DNA of 64,000 nucleotides from Eleginops maclovinus (GCF_036324505.1 NC_086351.1:1600001-1664000); one strand, 5' to 3'. Numbered from the stretch's first letter, positions 1 through 12,289 are shown. The notes: generated by a model not told the origin, from the sequence alone. Made by a program: numbers and translations.

Positions 1-385
1 TATTATTTAAAAGTAAAAACACATCGGTAATTATCATACTACTAACCAAATATTTATCCTAACCAGAAACCCTTTGGTATTGAACGTTTGATCTCCTTAA
101 ACTCAATTTCTACCATTCAACACACACCCTCATCCCACTCAAGACACACACAACGACCCCAATCACCTTCCCCGCGGGGTCTCTGAAAATGTGTGTGAGT
201 GTGTCTGTGTCTGTGTGTGTGTGTGAGAGAGAGAGAGTTTGATAAAAGGCTCCAGGTCCAGTGAAGGGCTCCATTGTTGGCAGCAGCTCAGCTCCACACA
301 CACTCTGATTGATGCCAGCTGAGAGAACACAAAGACACATTTAGCCTCCACACACATACATACAGACCAGACACACACACACACA

Positions 386-444
<59 letters not shown>

Positions 445-699
445 CCAGCGGTGTAAGAACATGTGCCCAAGCGAACCCAAGTTTGCAGATGGTTGCTAAC
501 CTGTGTACAAACTGAACTGCTGATGACCTTAAACAACCTGCAGGAGAAGCTGCTGGAGCTGGACCTCCTGATGTGTCTGCATCTTACATATTTCTAGGCA
601 GACCCTGAAGTTAGCATTGCAAGGGTTCCTTCTACAAAAAAACGATGTGATTTAACATATGATTTAGGATGATTGCTGTAAATAATCTGTGTCAAACTA

Positions 700-840
700 A
701 CTGCAGCATGGTCAAGTGACTTCAGGTCACCACCGCTAAGCTAAAGACGGCTAATGTTGGGCTATAAAGGAACTACAGCACGGTCACATGACTTCAGGTC
801 ACCACCGCTAAGCTAAAGGCGGCTAATGTTGGGCGTGATG
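700..840. repeat. ~70-bp tandem duplication (CCACCGCTAAGCTAAAG unit)
   Basis: Two copies, at about 700-772 and 773-835, share GACTTCAGGTCACCACCGCT and AAGCTAAAGRCGGCTAATGT. The same motif recurs, inverted, at 42000-42260. Confidence 0.8.
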
Positions 841-1689
841 ACGTTTAGTTGTCTCATTTAGACACAAGTTAGCAACCACTGTTTTATAATCCACCAGTGG
901 AGTATTTACTGATGTGTTTTATCCATCCTATATTGCACAGAGCTTCCAAAGGGAATCAACACTGAAGTTACAAACCACACACACACACACAAAAACTGGT
1001 GTGTTTGTATTTCCATGCACAGATGCACAAACATGCACCAAAGCCACAAGAAAAAATGTCCCGAAAAACACTCAATCACGGCTGCATTTATCTATAGTAA
1101 CGCATGACTGAGAGAACACATATGCAAACTATGTGGCTGCGGTTAAAGTGAAGTAATTTTAGCTGGTGTGCTGCATGAGGTTTGGTAGCTACAACAAGAA
1201 GCTGGTGGAAGAACCAATTAGAATCCGGGGAAACTGAATACTACAACAAGAGAAGGGTTTCTGGTTCACATTTGTTTCTCACATGGCTCAAATTATGGCA
1301 CCAACTTCTCCTCTAACAGCATCAAAGTTGCAATGAATAAAACAGTTAATAACCGTCGCAGCACCACCCAGGACCTCAGTGGCTTTGTCTGCTGCATCGA
1401 GACGCAGTTTCTAGCGACTGAAGCGAGTCAATATTTTCCAAATTGAATCTTGGGAATCTACAGTAACTTCTTTAAATTGTGTTTATCTTATACAAATTTG
1501 TGACAAAGAATGAGTGGTGCAAAAATACTGTTGCTTTGTGTGTGTAGATGTGTGTGTGTCAATGACAACTTCAGATGTGCAGGATTAGATGTTTCCGGCT
1601 CAGTTTGCCACAGCAAGAAGTGTGGATGAGCTCCAAGCCACACACACACAAACACATAGAGCCATATGAAAACCCATGTAAATACACAC

Positions 1690-1762
<73 letters not shown>

Positions 1763-2059
1763 ATACTATCTCCGTCAGTGGAAAATGACAGCAGTGTTTG
1801 GCAGAAAGCGACGTGGCAGAACCCATAACTCCATCCCTTGCAGGGTGACGGAACGAGGGGACAAGGAGGGACGGACAAGGAATAAATAAGAGAGGGAGGA
1901 AAAGAAACTCAGGTGAGAAGCTGAGAGGTGAGAGGACGGGAGCAAAGAGGGGAAAAGGAGGAGAGTTAGGGGGAAGAGAGAAGGAAAAAGGGTAGCGAAA
2001 GAAGTAAAGAAAACAGTAGAGAGGTTCATGTTGGGGTCAAATAAATGTTCCATAGGTGG

Positions 2060-2124
<65 letters not shown>

Positions 2125-2223
2125 CAGGCTCAGCGTTTCCATGTCTTAATTAAAGAGCCAATTAGAATCTCAGTTTAACGACGGCTGGAATCACAGAGCC
2201 CATTTCCTGGTGGAGGATGACTA

Positions 2224-2263
<40 letters not shown>

Positions 2264-2425
2264 CCTGGAAGTCTCTCTCTCTCACTCACACACACACACA
2301 TACACACACAGTAATTAATATCTCTTCCAGACACGCACACAATGATAAATGTGTGTGTGCACATTTCCTTAGGAATGAAGAGAGCCCTATAACAGAATAA
2401 TTAATCATTTCAAGAATTGAAATGT

Positions 2426-2573
<148 letters not shown>

Positions 2574-2690
2574 AAGATATCAATTGGTGTGTTTCGCTTA
2601 AGTTCCTGCCAGCTGTTGCACATCCTGACGTCTCTCGCCAAACACCTGCACACACACACGCATGCACTCGATCCCTCTCTCTCTCACACA

Positions 2691-2721
<31 letters not shown>

Positions 2722-3360
2722 TGCAGGGGCATATAAAAGGGTTTTAGGGAGTTGTTTAAGGAAAATGTACGCATCAAGACAGGCAATGAATCAATTAAGT
2801 AAACTTGCCCCAACATTTTGTACCCAAGCAGAGTTATAATAAGCTTAATTAAACCTAACAAGCAAAACCCAATTAAATGAAGTTGATTGGATATAATAAA
2901 GCGGAACAAACTCTCCACGTTTTGGTTTTAGTTAGTTAAAAGAAATGGTTTTCTGAGCGTCCTCCGAGAGGTGAACAGGCGGCAGACGAGTGATGGAGTG
3001 ATCGGAATCTCTGATGGACAGATTGGCAGACAGTAACACAGAAACCACTATTGTGTTTGGTCAAAACAAGCACACACACACACACACACACACAATACTG
3101 ATAACACTGTCTGTCTACACTCTCACTGATAAGGAGGAGAGGAGGAGACAGGTAGAGAAGGTAGTTAGAGACAGACAGACGGAGGATAAGATGGAGACAG
3201 TAAAGGACTTGTTTGTTTACTCAATTGTCGGTGCAGTTGAGGGAGAGGGATGAGTGGATAGGATCTGGCAACCCAACCTGAACAAACCTCTGATAGTCTG
3301 CTAAAGAGAAGTCTGAAATGAATCCTAACCCTACTCTTCATGTGTATTGTCCCCGTCCTC

Positions 3361-4003
3361 TTTCCACCCTCTGTCTCAAACCAGAGCTGCTCTGATTGGT
3401 CAGCTGGCCGTCTCTGATGTGATGCGTCAACCTGTTGGAGGTGTCCCGCCCCTTTAGAGTCTCAGGGCTGATTTGTCTCCCCATTCAAAAAAATGTTTAG
3501 CACGTCATGTCATGTTTGGTATCTTTTTTTTTTAGGACAACCTCATCTATATAACCTGATAGTTATTTGTTTTAGTTTCAGATACTATATGAACATTTTG
3601 GACCCAGAATCACACTAAAAGGGTTAGGGTAACACAAACATGCACAACTAAACATTTTGAAAGCTGGACATATATTCAGGGGATGTCACGATGAAAATGT
3701 TGAAGTTTGATTGAGGCATCATGAACCTACACATTTTATGAACAGATAGCAGGAGCGTCCATAGGCGTTTTTCACTCATTCCTCACAGATCATGACACAG
3801 AGCATTGTATCTTCAAAACTCTAAATCTATCCAACCATATCTCAATTCTCAATGTTTGTCTGTCGCCTATGACATACAATGTCAATAGAAGCGCATGTGT
3901 TAGGCAGTGATGTCACTATGTTCCGGAAGTAAACAAAGGAGTCAAATGGAGGTGTTTCAGACGGGGGGTGAACGAACCCCAAAAAGCATCATAGATCCCC
4001 TTT
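3361..4003 (-). mobile_element. Family-A MITE, interrupted copy
   Basis: 3361-3470 matches the CTCTGTCTCAAACCAGAGC half and 3830-4003 matches the GGAAGTAAACAAAGGAGTC to end half. The ~360 bp between them does not match other copies and may be a later insertion. Confidence 0.5.
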
Positions 4004-4609
4004 TATTCAGCACAGTTTAACACTTCACACCATCGAAGTGTGAAGCTGTGATGAAGGTGCTGTTTCACAGGAGATGTAGGAAATCAAACATAGCAAAAAA
4101 AATAAAAAAATGGCAGGTTGATGGAAAGTGTGTATAGTCCAGAAACACCTCATCAAAACCCTCTGATAATCCCCGTCGGGAATAGCTACCAAACTCCGGA
4201 GTTTTTTGACCGGGAATGATGGATGTTCCAGACTCAGAAGCCGATGACTCTACTCACTTTAAGCGTCCTTCAATGTTGAAATAGAAAAACTGAGAAGGTG
4301 TCAGGGATTTCTCCGGTATGAAAAACAAGGTCAAAGCCTCCCCCTTTTTTTAAAAAAACCACCTCCCCAATCAGGGCTGTCAGAGATGCTTTCACAGGCC
4401 GTCGTTCAGCTGAAACCCGGCGGCGTGATTTATGAGGCTGTCCCGCTCTGTCAAAGAGTCGGCTCAGCTCCGGTGTTTTCTCTGAGGCTGCGAGAGGGAG
4501 GCCTTCTGCTTTCCTTTGACACGCGTGTTCACACGGTCGCGAACAAAGAGCTTTATTCTGCGCTGATAGGTCGTGTGTGAGAGACCCGCCCTCCCTCAGT
4601 CCATGATAA

Positions 4610-4645
<36 letters not shown>

Positions 4646-5045
4646 TAAGGACATATGCAAACACTGGATGAAGCCTCTGCACACTGACACACACAAGGAT
4701 GCAGCCATTCATCAACAGGTCTATCAGGAAGAAAAAAAAGCAGTTTTTTGTACGAATGCTCACTGTTAAAATTCAATTAGTTGAATAGGAAAATGAAAAT
4801 GTTTTTTTCGGACTCATCCGGGGTTTGGTCGGACTCGTGCCGTGCTACTGAATAAAGTTATTTGGCTTCAAACAAATTACTAGCAGAGATAAACAGCAAT
4901 TTTGAAATTGCTTAAATGAAGATCTGGGACAAAGAGGTGACAAATAATAAATAAGATCCTGTAAAAAGTGTAAAATAAGACCTTTAAGGCTTAATAGGAA
5001 CAACAAAGGGTATATTTTGAAGTTATTTAAGGTTATTTAGGTTGT

Positions 5046-5114
<69 letters not shown>

Positions 5115-5187
5115 AATGCATGAGCATGCAATTTTAAAAGCAAAGACAAAACAAAAACATTTTAACAAAACTTTAAATCCACACATT

Positions 5188-5339
<152 letters not shown>

Positions 5340-5999
5340 GGACACACACTGAGTAGGTGGTTGCTGCAGTGTGCTGGGTGGTCCGAGGGCCCGGAGGCCC
5401 CAGATGGAGCAGGGGACTAAATTACAGAGTGTGACCCACCGCAATGACAACCAACCTGGGATTAACACCCCAGCCCAGTCCCAGGCCACCGGAGCCCCGG
5501 GCGCTGGGAGCTGACCTCAACAGGTTCAGAGGTGATCTCACACACACGCACGCACGCACACTCACACACACACACACACACACGCACGCACGCACACTAG
5601 CTGGGTGAGTCCAGGCCCACCCAGGACTGAATAATGAGGGGGTTTGGTGGGTCCAGCTGGATGGAGGAGGGCGGGGGTTCTGGGCGGAGGCTCGAGTTGG
5701 AGAATTTGGCCTCGATCCGACGCTGTATCTCGTGTCCAGAAATATCCAGATTGTGTTCAAACACACACAGACACACACACACACACACACACTGGAGGCT
5801 GATCACAGTCCACACCTGGCAGCACGGTTAGTCTCAACTGTGTTGTAAGAAGAACAGCCGTCATTTCATCTCTTCCCAGGTCACTTTTGAAACCTCAACC
5901 GCGTGTGAAATATCACAAAATATACTTTACTGCAAAACATACAGTCGGTACGTGACACACACTCACATACGAGCCAACTTCATGACTTGAGGGAGAGGA

Positions 6000-6240
6000 G
6001 CTTTTGTTTTCCTGCAGCATTTGATGTCAGAACTAAACAAGCAGCGCTCAGTTTTTACGCTCCATATATCAGGAACAAACTCCCAGAAGACGTTGCTTCT
6101 TCCAGCTGCTTTATTCTTGTATTATAAAACTGTGTTGTTATATTTTGGCTTTTTAAAATGTGTATTCTCGTGGCTTTTTAATGACTGTTTTTAATGAAAT
6201 GTTATAAAGTGTCTGAATGACTTAAATGTTTTTGTAAATA
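6000..6240 (+). mobile_element. LINE 3'-end remnant
   Basis: CTCCATATATCAGGAACAAA then CTCCCAGAAGACG is the typical end of a fish LINE reverse-transcriptase frame (...RNKLPEDV). It is followed by an AT-rich tail with TTTGGCTTTTTAAAATG. Same family as 31465-31715. Confidence 0.5.
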
Positions 6241-6659
6241 ATTCTGAATTGCCATATATATGTCACAAGCATGTTTTGTGATGATTCAAGGCTTGTCCTT
6301 ATCTATTTTAATGATATACTTGTTCCTCACATTCATATTTTCTGACTGCAACCTGTAAATCCATAGCAGAGAGTCCTCATCGACATGTCAGATTTATAAA
6401 ATGTGACATTTGGATGTTCTATCTTCATGAGTTCTTAAGTTTGTTTGCTTTTTAATTCTCTAGTTTGTCTGAAAAAAGCTGCCAAAGTTGTAAAATATAT
6501 TCTGTTACATGCGTACAAAGTCAATCCCAGTTGTTTGATCAAAGTTTATGACTTTCCCCTGTCTGGAATAAACTGCTGAAAATGAGTATATGATCCTGAC
6601 AGCGAAAGGCAGTCAAGAAAAACAACACACAACATCTGTGAAGGAATCGGGAAGTTTAA

Positions 6660-6676
6660 CCCTTTGTTGACTGCCC
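6660..6676 (+). repeat. piggyBac left terminal inverted repeat
   Basis: CCCTTTGTTGACTGCCC begins directly after the TTAA at 6656-6659. It pairs with the right end at 11365-11380 except for one extra C at the tip and one T/G difference. Confidence 0.9.
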
Positions 6677-7888
6677 CGAACATTCCATTTTTTCCACACT
6701 TGATGACCTCATGGCACAAATAACCTTACTGTGTGGCCATACTACATGGCAGAGATGAAATATACACACCATTGTAATCAGAAGAAAGAGCACTTTAAAA
6801 TGGTATAAAACATAAATAATTATGTGTAAAGGTAGCATAATTATTTTTATAAATATGCTCAAAATTAATCCGAAAAAATCATAAAAATTACAGATTTCAA
6901 CAGAAATGTTATTTTTTCCCTAATTTCTGTTGTAGATAGGGAAAAACATAGAGTATATGACAGACTAGCAAAGTTGTCCCCTACTCAATGAAAAAAAACA
7001 GAATCAATTTATCATTTTCTGCTCAAAAGTTATGGTCAATTCATTATGCCCTGTACGTTTGCAGAAAATTATAGAATCTTTACAGAGTAGAATGTCTTCA
7101 CTGCCCAATTTGACATTTGACCTCAAAATCCAGACAGAATGGTCAAAATAAGTTATTTTGGCCATATATCAATGAGACAGAGCTATATATGGTATGTTTC
7201 ATTATACTTTAGGACAGGTAATACAAATCCTTCTGGAAAAGAAAGTGTTAACCTTTTAGTGACCGCTGAAAATTTACACCTAAAAAACCCAAATATGTAC
7301 ATTTTAACTTTTTTTTTGTAAACCACCAAAACACCCAACATCAATTTTGATGGTATTTAGTTGATTTATTTGCAAACATAAGTTATTACAAAACATATTG
7401 CTTAAGTCATTTTTTTTTAGATGTGGTAACTCAATAAAGAAGTGCAATTATCAATCACGAAAAATAACAATCAATAAACATAAGCAGCAATGGACAAAAA
7501 GTCAACCATCAACTAAAAAAGTGCTTCTTATTTAGGATGAAAAGGCATGTCAGTCAATCAATAAAATCTAATAATAAATGTAAATTCATTAGTAAGTGCA
7601 TTTCCAATAAACAATCAATAGTAAATGAACACTCAATGTCAGATCAATGGTAATGGGAAGTGCCTCCTGTTTTCATGTGCAATAAACAATACTTTCTTGT
7701 CAATCACTATAAACAGTACCAAAACGTTCTTCTTATTTATATTTAACAAACAATACAAAATAAATCAACAATCAACTAAGACAGTGTTTCTAATTGATGA
7801 TGAACAATCATGTAAAGTGCAGTCAATGAACAATTATGACAAGATAAATCAACAAAAATCAAGGAACAAAACTAATCAATTTCTGTGT
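6677..7888. other. AT-rich 3' part of the piggyBac element
   Basis: Non-coding DNA lies between the left end and the transposase stop. From about 7430 to 7870 it is made of degenerate, loosely repeated pieces containing CAATCAATAAACAAT, AAGTGC and CAATCAAC. This would be the 3' untranslated region and subterminal DNA. I see no gene in it. Confidence 0.6.
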
Positions 7889-9668
7889 TCACAATTCATT
7901 TTTGTTTTTATTGCTCTTTCTATGTTCATAATTCTTTGTATGCCATACTTTAAAACAATTCTTGTCTTGAGTTATGTGCAAGTAGACCTGGCATTGAGGG
8001 GCATCACATTTTGTAACAACCTTGAGTGCTTGTTTGCTGGTGTCATAGCAGACTCTACAATTTCTCTTTGTATCAGAGACAGAAGGAATGTGATCAGAGA
8101 CAAATTCCCCAGGGTTTTGTACAGAAGCATAAACTGGGGGCTCTCCATACTCCTCAAGGCCAGCCAGCTGCCGGACAAGCTCCTCTCTGAATTCGGTCAC
8201 AGAATACTTTTGTGGTCGCTTGAGCGCAGCTACATCAGGGTTTGCAGCCCGGTGAATCTGGAACAATATGAAGCTGTTTACGACAGCAATATCCATCATA
8301 TGAAAGAAGAGAGTCTTCCACCATCGCATGCACTTTCTCAAGGCTGTGCTCTGCCCAATAAGCTGGTCAGACCGGTCAACCCCATTCATGAAAAAATTGT
8401 AGTCATGTATAGCCTTGGGTTGTTTCACTCTAATACAATGCCACCTGTGTGCGAATTTTTCTCTCCTTTGCACATGCAGGAACTCATTTGCTGAGTGGAT
8501 AGATGACAGAAGGGTCACAGGCCTATTGTCCTTCCACTGCAATGCCAAACAACAGTTATCGCGGACCCACCTCATAGCTCCCCTATCTTTCCCTTTCACC
8601 CACTGCTTCCCTTTCTTTACTGAGTCAGGGAAACCTTTTCTGTTTTCAGCTGCAGTCCCACAAGAAGGCATCTGGAGCTGAAACAAGTCCTTTACTAGTT
8701 TTGGGGATGTGTAAAAGTTGTCAAAGTACACATGATACCCCTGGTGTGCAAGAGAGCTACAGAGTCTCATCACTACATCATACCCCAAACCATTTTCACT
8801 AGGTGCAGCATTAACATTTCGGCCAGTGTAAACGTCAAAGTCATAAGTATAACCATTCAAACTGTCAGCTAACACCCAGAGCTTAATTCCCCACTTTGTG
8901 GGTTTGTTCTTTATATACTGGCGAATACCAGACCTATGTTTAGATTTCACCATTCTTTCATCCACAGCAACATGCTGGAATGGTTGGTAAAGTGCTTTAC
9001 ACGTCACCTTGAAAGTCTCTAACAGGCCAGTGATTTTACGTAGTTTATCACGCTCATCTTCAGCACCATGATCTACAACATGGAGCATTGCCATCAATGC
9101 TTTGAACCGGTCTCTTGACATTATGCTGCGTGCCCACAGGCCATGGTACAGGGTTTTGGTGCTCCAGTATCTGTAAAAAGAACTAACTGGGACAAGGCCA
9201 CAAAACATTACAAGGGCCACCAGTCGTGCCAATTCATCTGGACTGGTTTCTTTCCATGTACCATCTGTGCCACCATAATAGGGCTTTCTGAGTATTTCCT
9301 CCCAGGCATAAGCATTTGTGTAGGTGCAGATTTGTAGCAGGAGGGCATCAGTAAAAAAAAGTTGAAAAAAATCTATGGCTTTGGTCATGGTACCTCGTGT
9401 TACTGGTACATCTAGGTGAACACCAGGCTGGCGTACAGGACGGAAAGATGGCAACTGGTTGGGCATGTCTGGATCATCATAGCTAGATGTCTGGACAACA
9501 GGTTGATTCACTCGATGTGCAGCTCTCCCTCTCCCTCTCCCTCGTCCTCTCCCTCGTCCTCTCCCTGCGCGCGGTCGCTCTGGCATTTCTTCTGGTGCCT
9601 CCCTTTCAGGCTCAGGCTCAGGCTCATCCTCCTCTGAGTCGGTGGCAGAACCAGGAGAAAGTTGAGTT
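7889..9668 (-). CDS. piggyBac transposase, exon 2 (catalytic body)
   Basis: This exon encodes 592 residues (spliced residues 66-657), matching the DDE_Tnp_1_7 transposase family, which cuts and joins DNA at TTAA. Visible in order: an acidic Glu/Pro stretch; a run of Arg-Gly dipeptides (about 101-113); catalytic aspartates in VAVDERMVKSKHRSG (D301), YHVYFDNFYTS (D381) and NGVDRSDQL (D496, with D499). A C-terminal Cys/His cluster (about 602-641, starting CRVC) fits the zinc-binding domain that reads the element ends. No stop interrupts the frame. The acceptor CTTTTAG lies at 9669-9670. The frame also runs upstream of the acceptor to an ATG at 9709, but those 14 residues look intronic. A single-exon reading is the alternative; the two-exon model explains the acidic N-terminus. 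Confidence 0.93.
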
Positions 9669-10031
9669 CTAAAAGTTGAGATATAAAAAAAACAATACAA
9701 GTTGTTCACAACCTAGGTCAAGGCTAATTCCAGTCAGAAAAGGTGGTAGCAGAAAAGTTGCCACTGTCTACATGTCATTATTTTCTTTCTAGAAGTTGAG
9801 ATTAAAAAAAAAAAAGCAAATTGTTCACAACCTAGGTCAAAGCTAAGTTCAGTCAGAAAAGTTGTAGCAGAAAGGTTGCTTACTTACTAAATGTCATTAG
9901 GCTACTTTCTGTCTAGAAGTTGAGAACAAAAATACAAGTTGTTCAAAACCTAGCTCAAGGCTACTTTCAGTCAGAGAAGGTTGCTACTTACTAGGCATCC
10001 CATTACTTTCTTATATGCCATTACTTTCTTA
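9665..10031 (+). repeat. ~123-bp tandem triplication at the transposase splice acceptor
   Basis: Three diverged copies start near 9665, 9788 and 9912. Each contains CTAGAAGTTGAG (or CTAAAAGTTGAG in the first), then a poly-A run, AAGTTGTTCA, AACCTAG and TCAGTCAGA. On the minus strand every copy carries a CTTYTAG acceptor-like motif; only the first copy's is joined to the open frame. Confidence 0.8.
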
Positions 10032-10918
10032 TAGGGAGCAAAAATAGACATTTCTGGAACTAAACAGAACGAGTAACACTGATATTTATTTATTTATTCA
10101 ATCCTATATTCAGCTCTTCATCCAGACATGCCCATGGCATATGCTAACAACGCTACAATGTTGGCAAAGGGCTAATTTACCCGCGAGAGATAAAGCGCTA
10201 GTGATGCGCGGGTTAAGGATTTTTAACCCCCGCACCAACCCAACCCATCGTGACAGCCAATCCGCACCGCCCCGACCCGCAAAATTACGCTCTGATTTTT
10301 TAACCCAACCCGACCCAACCCGCGAAAATGGGAGAAAAAAAAAAAAAAAGATACCAATGAGTTTACGTCGTGATTTGCCAAACGGTAGGCCTATTAACGA
10401 GGGGTTTTGCTCACAATTATGAGGAGATGCACGGCAGGCTATTATTTTCGCTAAACAAATGATTGACAGGAGGCATAGCTCGCAGCTTGCTGCTGCCTTC
10501 TGACGTGCTGCCTGTGTGCGGTGCATGAGACGGAGCGGGAAGAGAGGGAGAAAACCCCATTTTATCCTTACACAAAAGACAAGCATATGAACGGATACAT
10601 ATAACTATAATAGCTGGAATAATTTTTACCCGACCCGCCCCGCTACCCGCATTTTCCACGGAAAAAAACAACCCGGCCCGCCCGACCCACGGGCTAGCCC
10701 GCGGGACCCACGGGTTTTGCCCGCGCATCACTATAAAGCGCGATCAAAAATAAACAATCACCAGGCACGATTTTTTTTGTTGTGACAGACAAAAAAACAC
10801 ATTATACAAAAGGCAGAGTCTACTCTGAGTATTATCCCTCGAAACTATAATGTTTTATGAAGCTGTAAGTAGTCTAAAATACAATCTTGAGTTTCAAGAA
10901 CTTTATTTGTTTACTCAC
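9669..10918 (-). other. Intron of the piggyBac transposase gene
   Basis: The intron is about 1250 bp, phase 2, with GTGAGT donor and TTTTAG acceptor. Two later events occupy most of it: a ~123-bp triplication next to the acceptor and a nested hAT MITE. Removing the MITE and its duplicated site leaves about 0.7 kb. Confidence 0.8.
10199..10733. mobile_element. Nested non-autonomous hAT element (MITE) in the piggyBac intron
   Basis: It is 535 bp long, with perfect 14-bp terminal inverted repeats TAGTGATGCGCGGG. It is flanked by a perfect 8-bp target duplication TAAAGCGC (10191-10198 and 10734-10741). An 8-bp duplication and a TAGTGATG-type end are hAT features. Both arms are rich in CCCGACCC/ACCCGC repeats that could be subterminal transposase-binding sites. 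There is no transposase inside. Confidence 0.92.
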
Positions 10919-11112
10919 GTATCATCGTTGTCGTCGTCGTCATGAAAGTCTTCATTCAGTTCACGGTCCAACTCGTACTCTTCTCCACTGGATATACCTC
11001 CTATTTCACTGTCTTCACCGCTATTGTCATCATTTGTGTGTTGACAACACATTTCTGCCACCTCAGCAGCTGAAAAACGCACTTGAGGATGCCTACGATC
11101 TGACATGTTCAT
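10919..11112 (-). CDS. piggyBac transposase, exon 1 (acidic N-terminus)
   Basis: This exon encodes the first 64 residues plus two bases of codon 65. The open frame has two close ATGs (11112 and two codons on). The second has an A at -3 and is the better start (MSDRRHPQVRFSAAEVAEMC). The product is acidic, ending EDFHDDDDNDD, as is usual for piggyBac N-termini. The donor is a full consensus, AC|GTGAGTAA at 10918. The exon 2 acceptor has the complementary phase, so AC+A makes threonine. The minus-strand CCAAT box (ATTGG) near 11217 is a plausible promoter element. Confidence 0.85.
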
Positions 11113-11338
11113 TCAGTGTGCAGCCGCGAAATGAGCCAAACGCGATTCACCTGGCGATTCACGCGAACCTTTCTAGGGCGGGACGATCACAAGATGTAAA
11201 ATGACATAACTCAGCCAATAGGCTATCAAAACGAACTCAACTACTTGACAGTGATTGGCTAGGTGTTGACAACATATCTACATAGTTTTTTTAATCGGTG
11301 AGGTTAAATGCGTGATTCAAACACGGCGAAGACGTCAT

Positions 11339-11354
11339 GGTTCGATATCGAACC
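11339..11354. promoter_or_regulatory. Perfect 16-bp palindrome near the piggyBac right end
   Basis: GGTTCGATATCGAACC is its own reverse complement. It lies 26 bp inside the right tip, between the tip and the transposase start. No counterpart was seen at the left end. Confidence 0.6.
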
Positions 11355-11364
11355 AAATTTACAT

Positions 11365-11380
11365 GGGCCGTCAACAAAGG
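11365..11380 (-). repeat. piggyBac right terminal inverted repeat
   Basis: Read on the minus strand it is CCTTTGTTGACGGCCC, directly inside the TTAA at 11381-11384. Confidence 0.9.
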
Positions 11381-11480
11381 TTAAATCACCCAAAAAAAAC
11401 ATCTTCTGTTATCAAACTACAGCTGGAAACATCTGGATGTGACATCACAGCGCCTGCATTCGGAGGTCAGGCCAGGTGAA

Positions 11481-11514
<34 letters not shown>

Positions 11515-11622
11515 TTTCATAACGAGGGGCGATACAGCTGTTTGGAAGTGTGTTCGGGGTCAAAGTCCAAACAGATATGCTGACACCACACACTCACGCC
11601 CTAAAGCAAGGCCCTTAAATCA

Positions 11623-11752
<130 letters not shown>

Positions 11753-11958
11753 GAACAGTCTTGCCACACACACTCAGACAGCCTCCCAAAGAGGCTTTGA
11801 GTGCACATACACACACACGGCACACACACACACACATGGCACACACACACACACACACACACACACGGCAGACACTATTAGAGAGCGTGTATTAATAGCA
11901 TGTGATGTGACTTAACCCAAGGGCCCATTTCACCAGAACAGCTGCGAGTGCGGAGTGC

Positions 11959-12001
<43 letters not shown>

Positions 12002-12289
12002 AACCCTCCTCAATAGCCAAAATATATATGAACTCTATTGGAAGAGTTCAATGGTGCAGGAAAACACACTGACGCGCCTGCCACACACACACTTCCTCAC
12101 GAGTGACTCTAAGCTGTGGTGAAAACTCGCTGTATAAACTTGTAACTGATTTAAGCAGAGGCATTTAAAATAAATGTCACACACTGCAGAGTTTTGCAGC
12201 AGAGGAAGACATCCATGAATCCCCCGATAGAGTTGGAACAAATCAAGTTCAAAGAGGGTTTAGGGTCTTTTAGAAAACTGAAATCAAGT

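Larger units (their letters stand above)
6660..11380 (-). mobile_element. Complete piggyBac-superfamily DNA transposon
   Basis: Seen: TTAA immediately outside both ends (6656-6659 and 11381-11384) and matching terminal inverted repeats starting CCCTTTGTTGACTGCCC on the left and CCTTTGTTGACGGCCC on the right. Inside is a two-exon transposase on the minus strand with no stop or frameshift. Family knowledge: piggyBac elements insert into and duplicate TTAA. The ~4.7-kb length is larger than insect elements partly because of a nested hAT MITE and a tandem triplication in the intron. The coding potential suggests recent arrival or maintained function; whether it still moves cannot be judged from one copy. 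Confidence 0.93.

Noticed and set aside
540..600. Possible coding exon with QEKLLELDLLMCL
   Set aside because: Only about 20 codons, no convincing donor and acceptor pair, no match to BBS9 or another gene I know.
3618..3632. Interstitial telomere-like GGGTTAGGGTAAC
   Set aside because: Less than three repeat units; chance occurrence is likely.
4270..4776. 168-codon minus-strand open frame
   Set aside because: Includes a His-Thr run from a CA repeat and lacks recognisable domains or splice context.
7625..8494. 289-codon plus-strand open frame
   Set aside because: Partly antisense to the piggyBac catalytic exon and otherwise AT-rich non-coding; no recognisable domain.
9669..9709. Start of the piggyBac protein at the ATG at 9709 (single-exon model)
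   Set aside because: The residues before the 9669-9670 acceptor are low-complexity and intron-like. A phase-matched acidic first exon with a consensus donor exists at 10919-11112.
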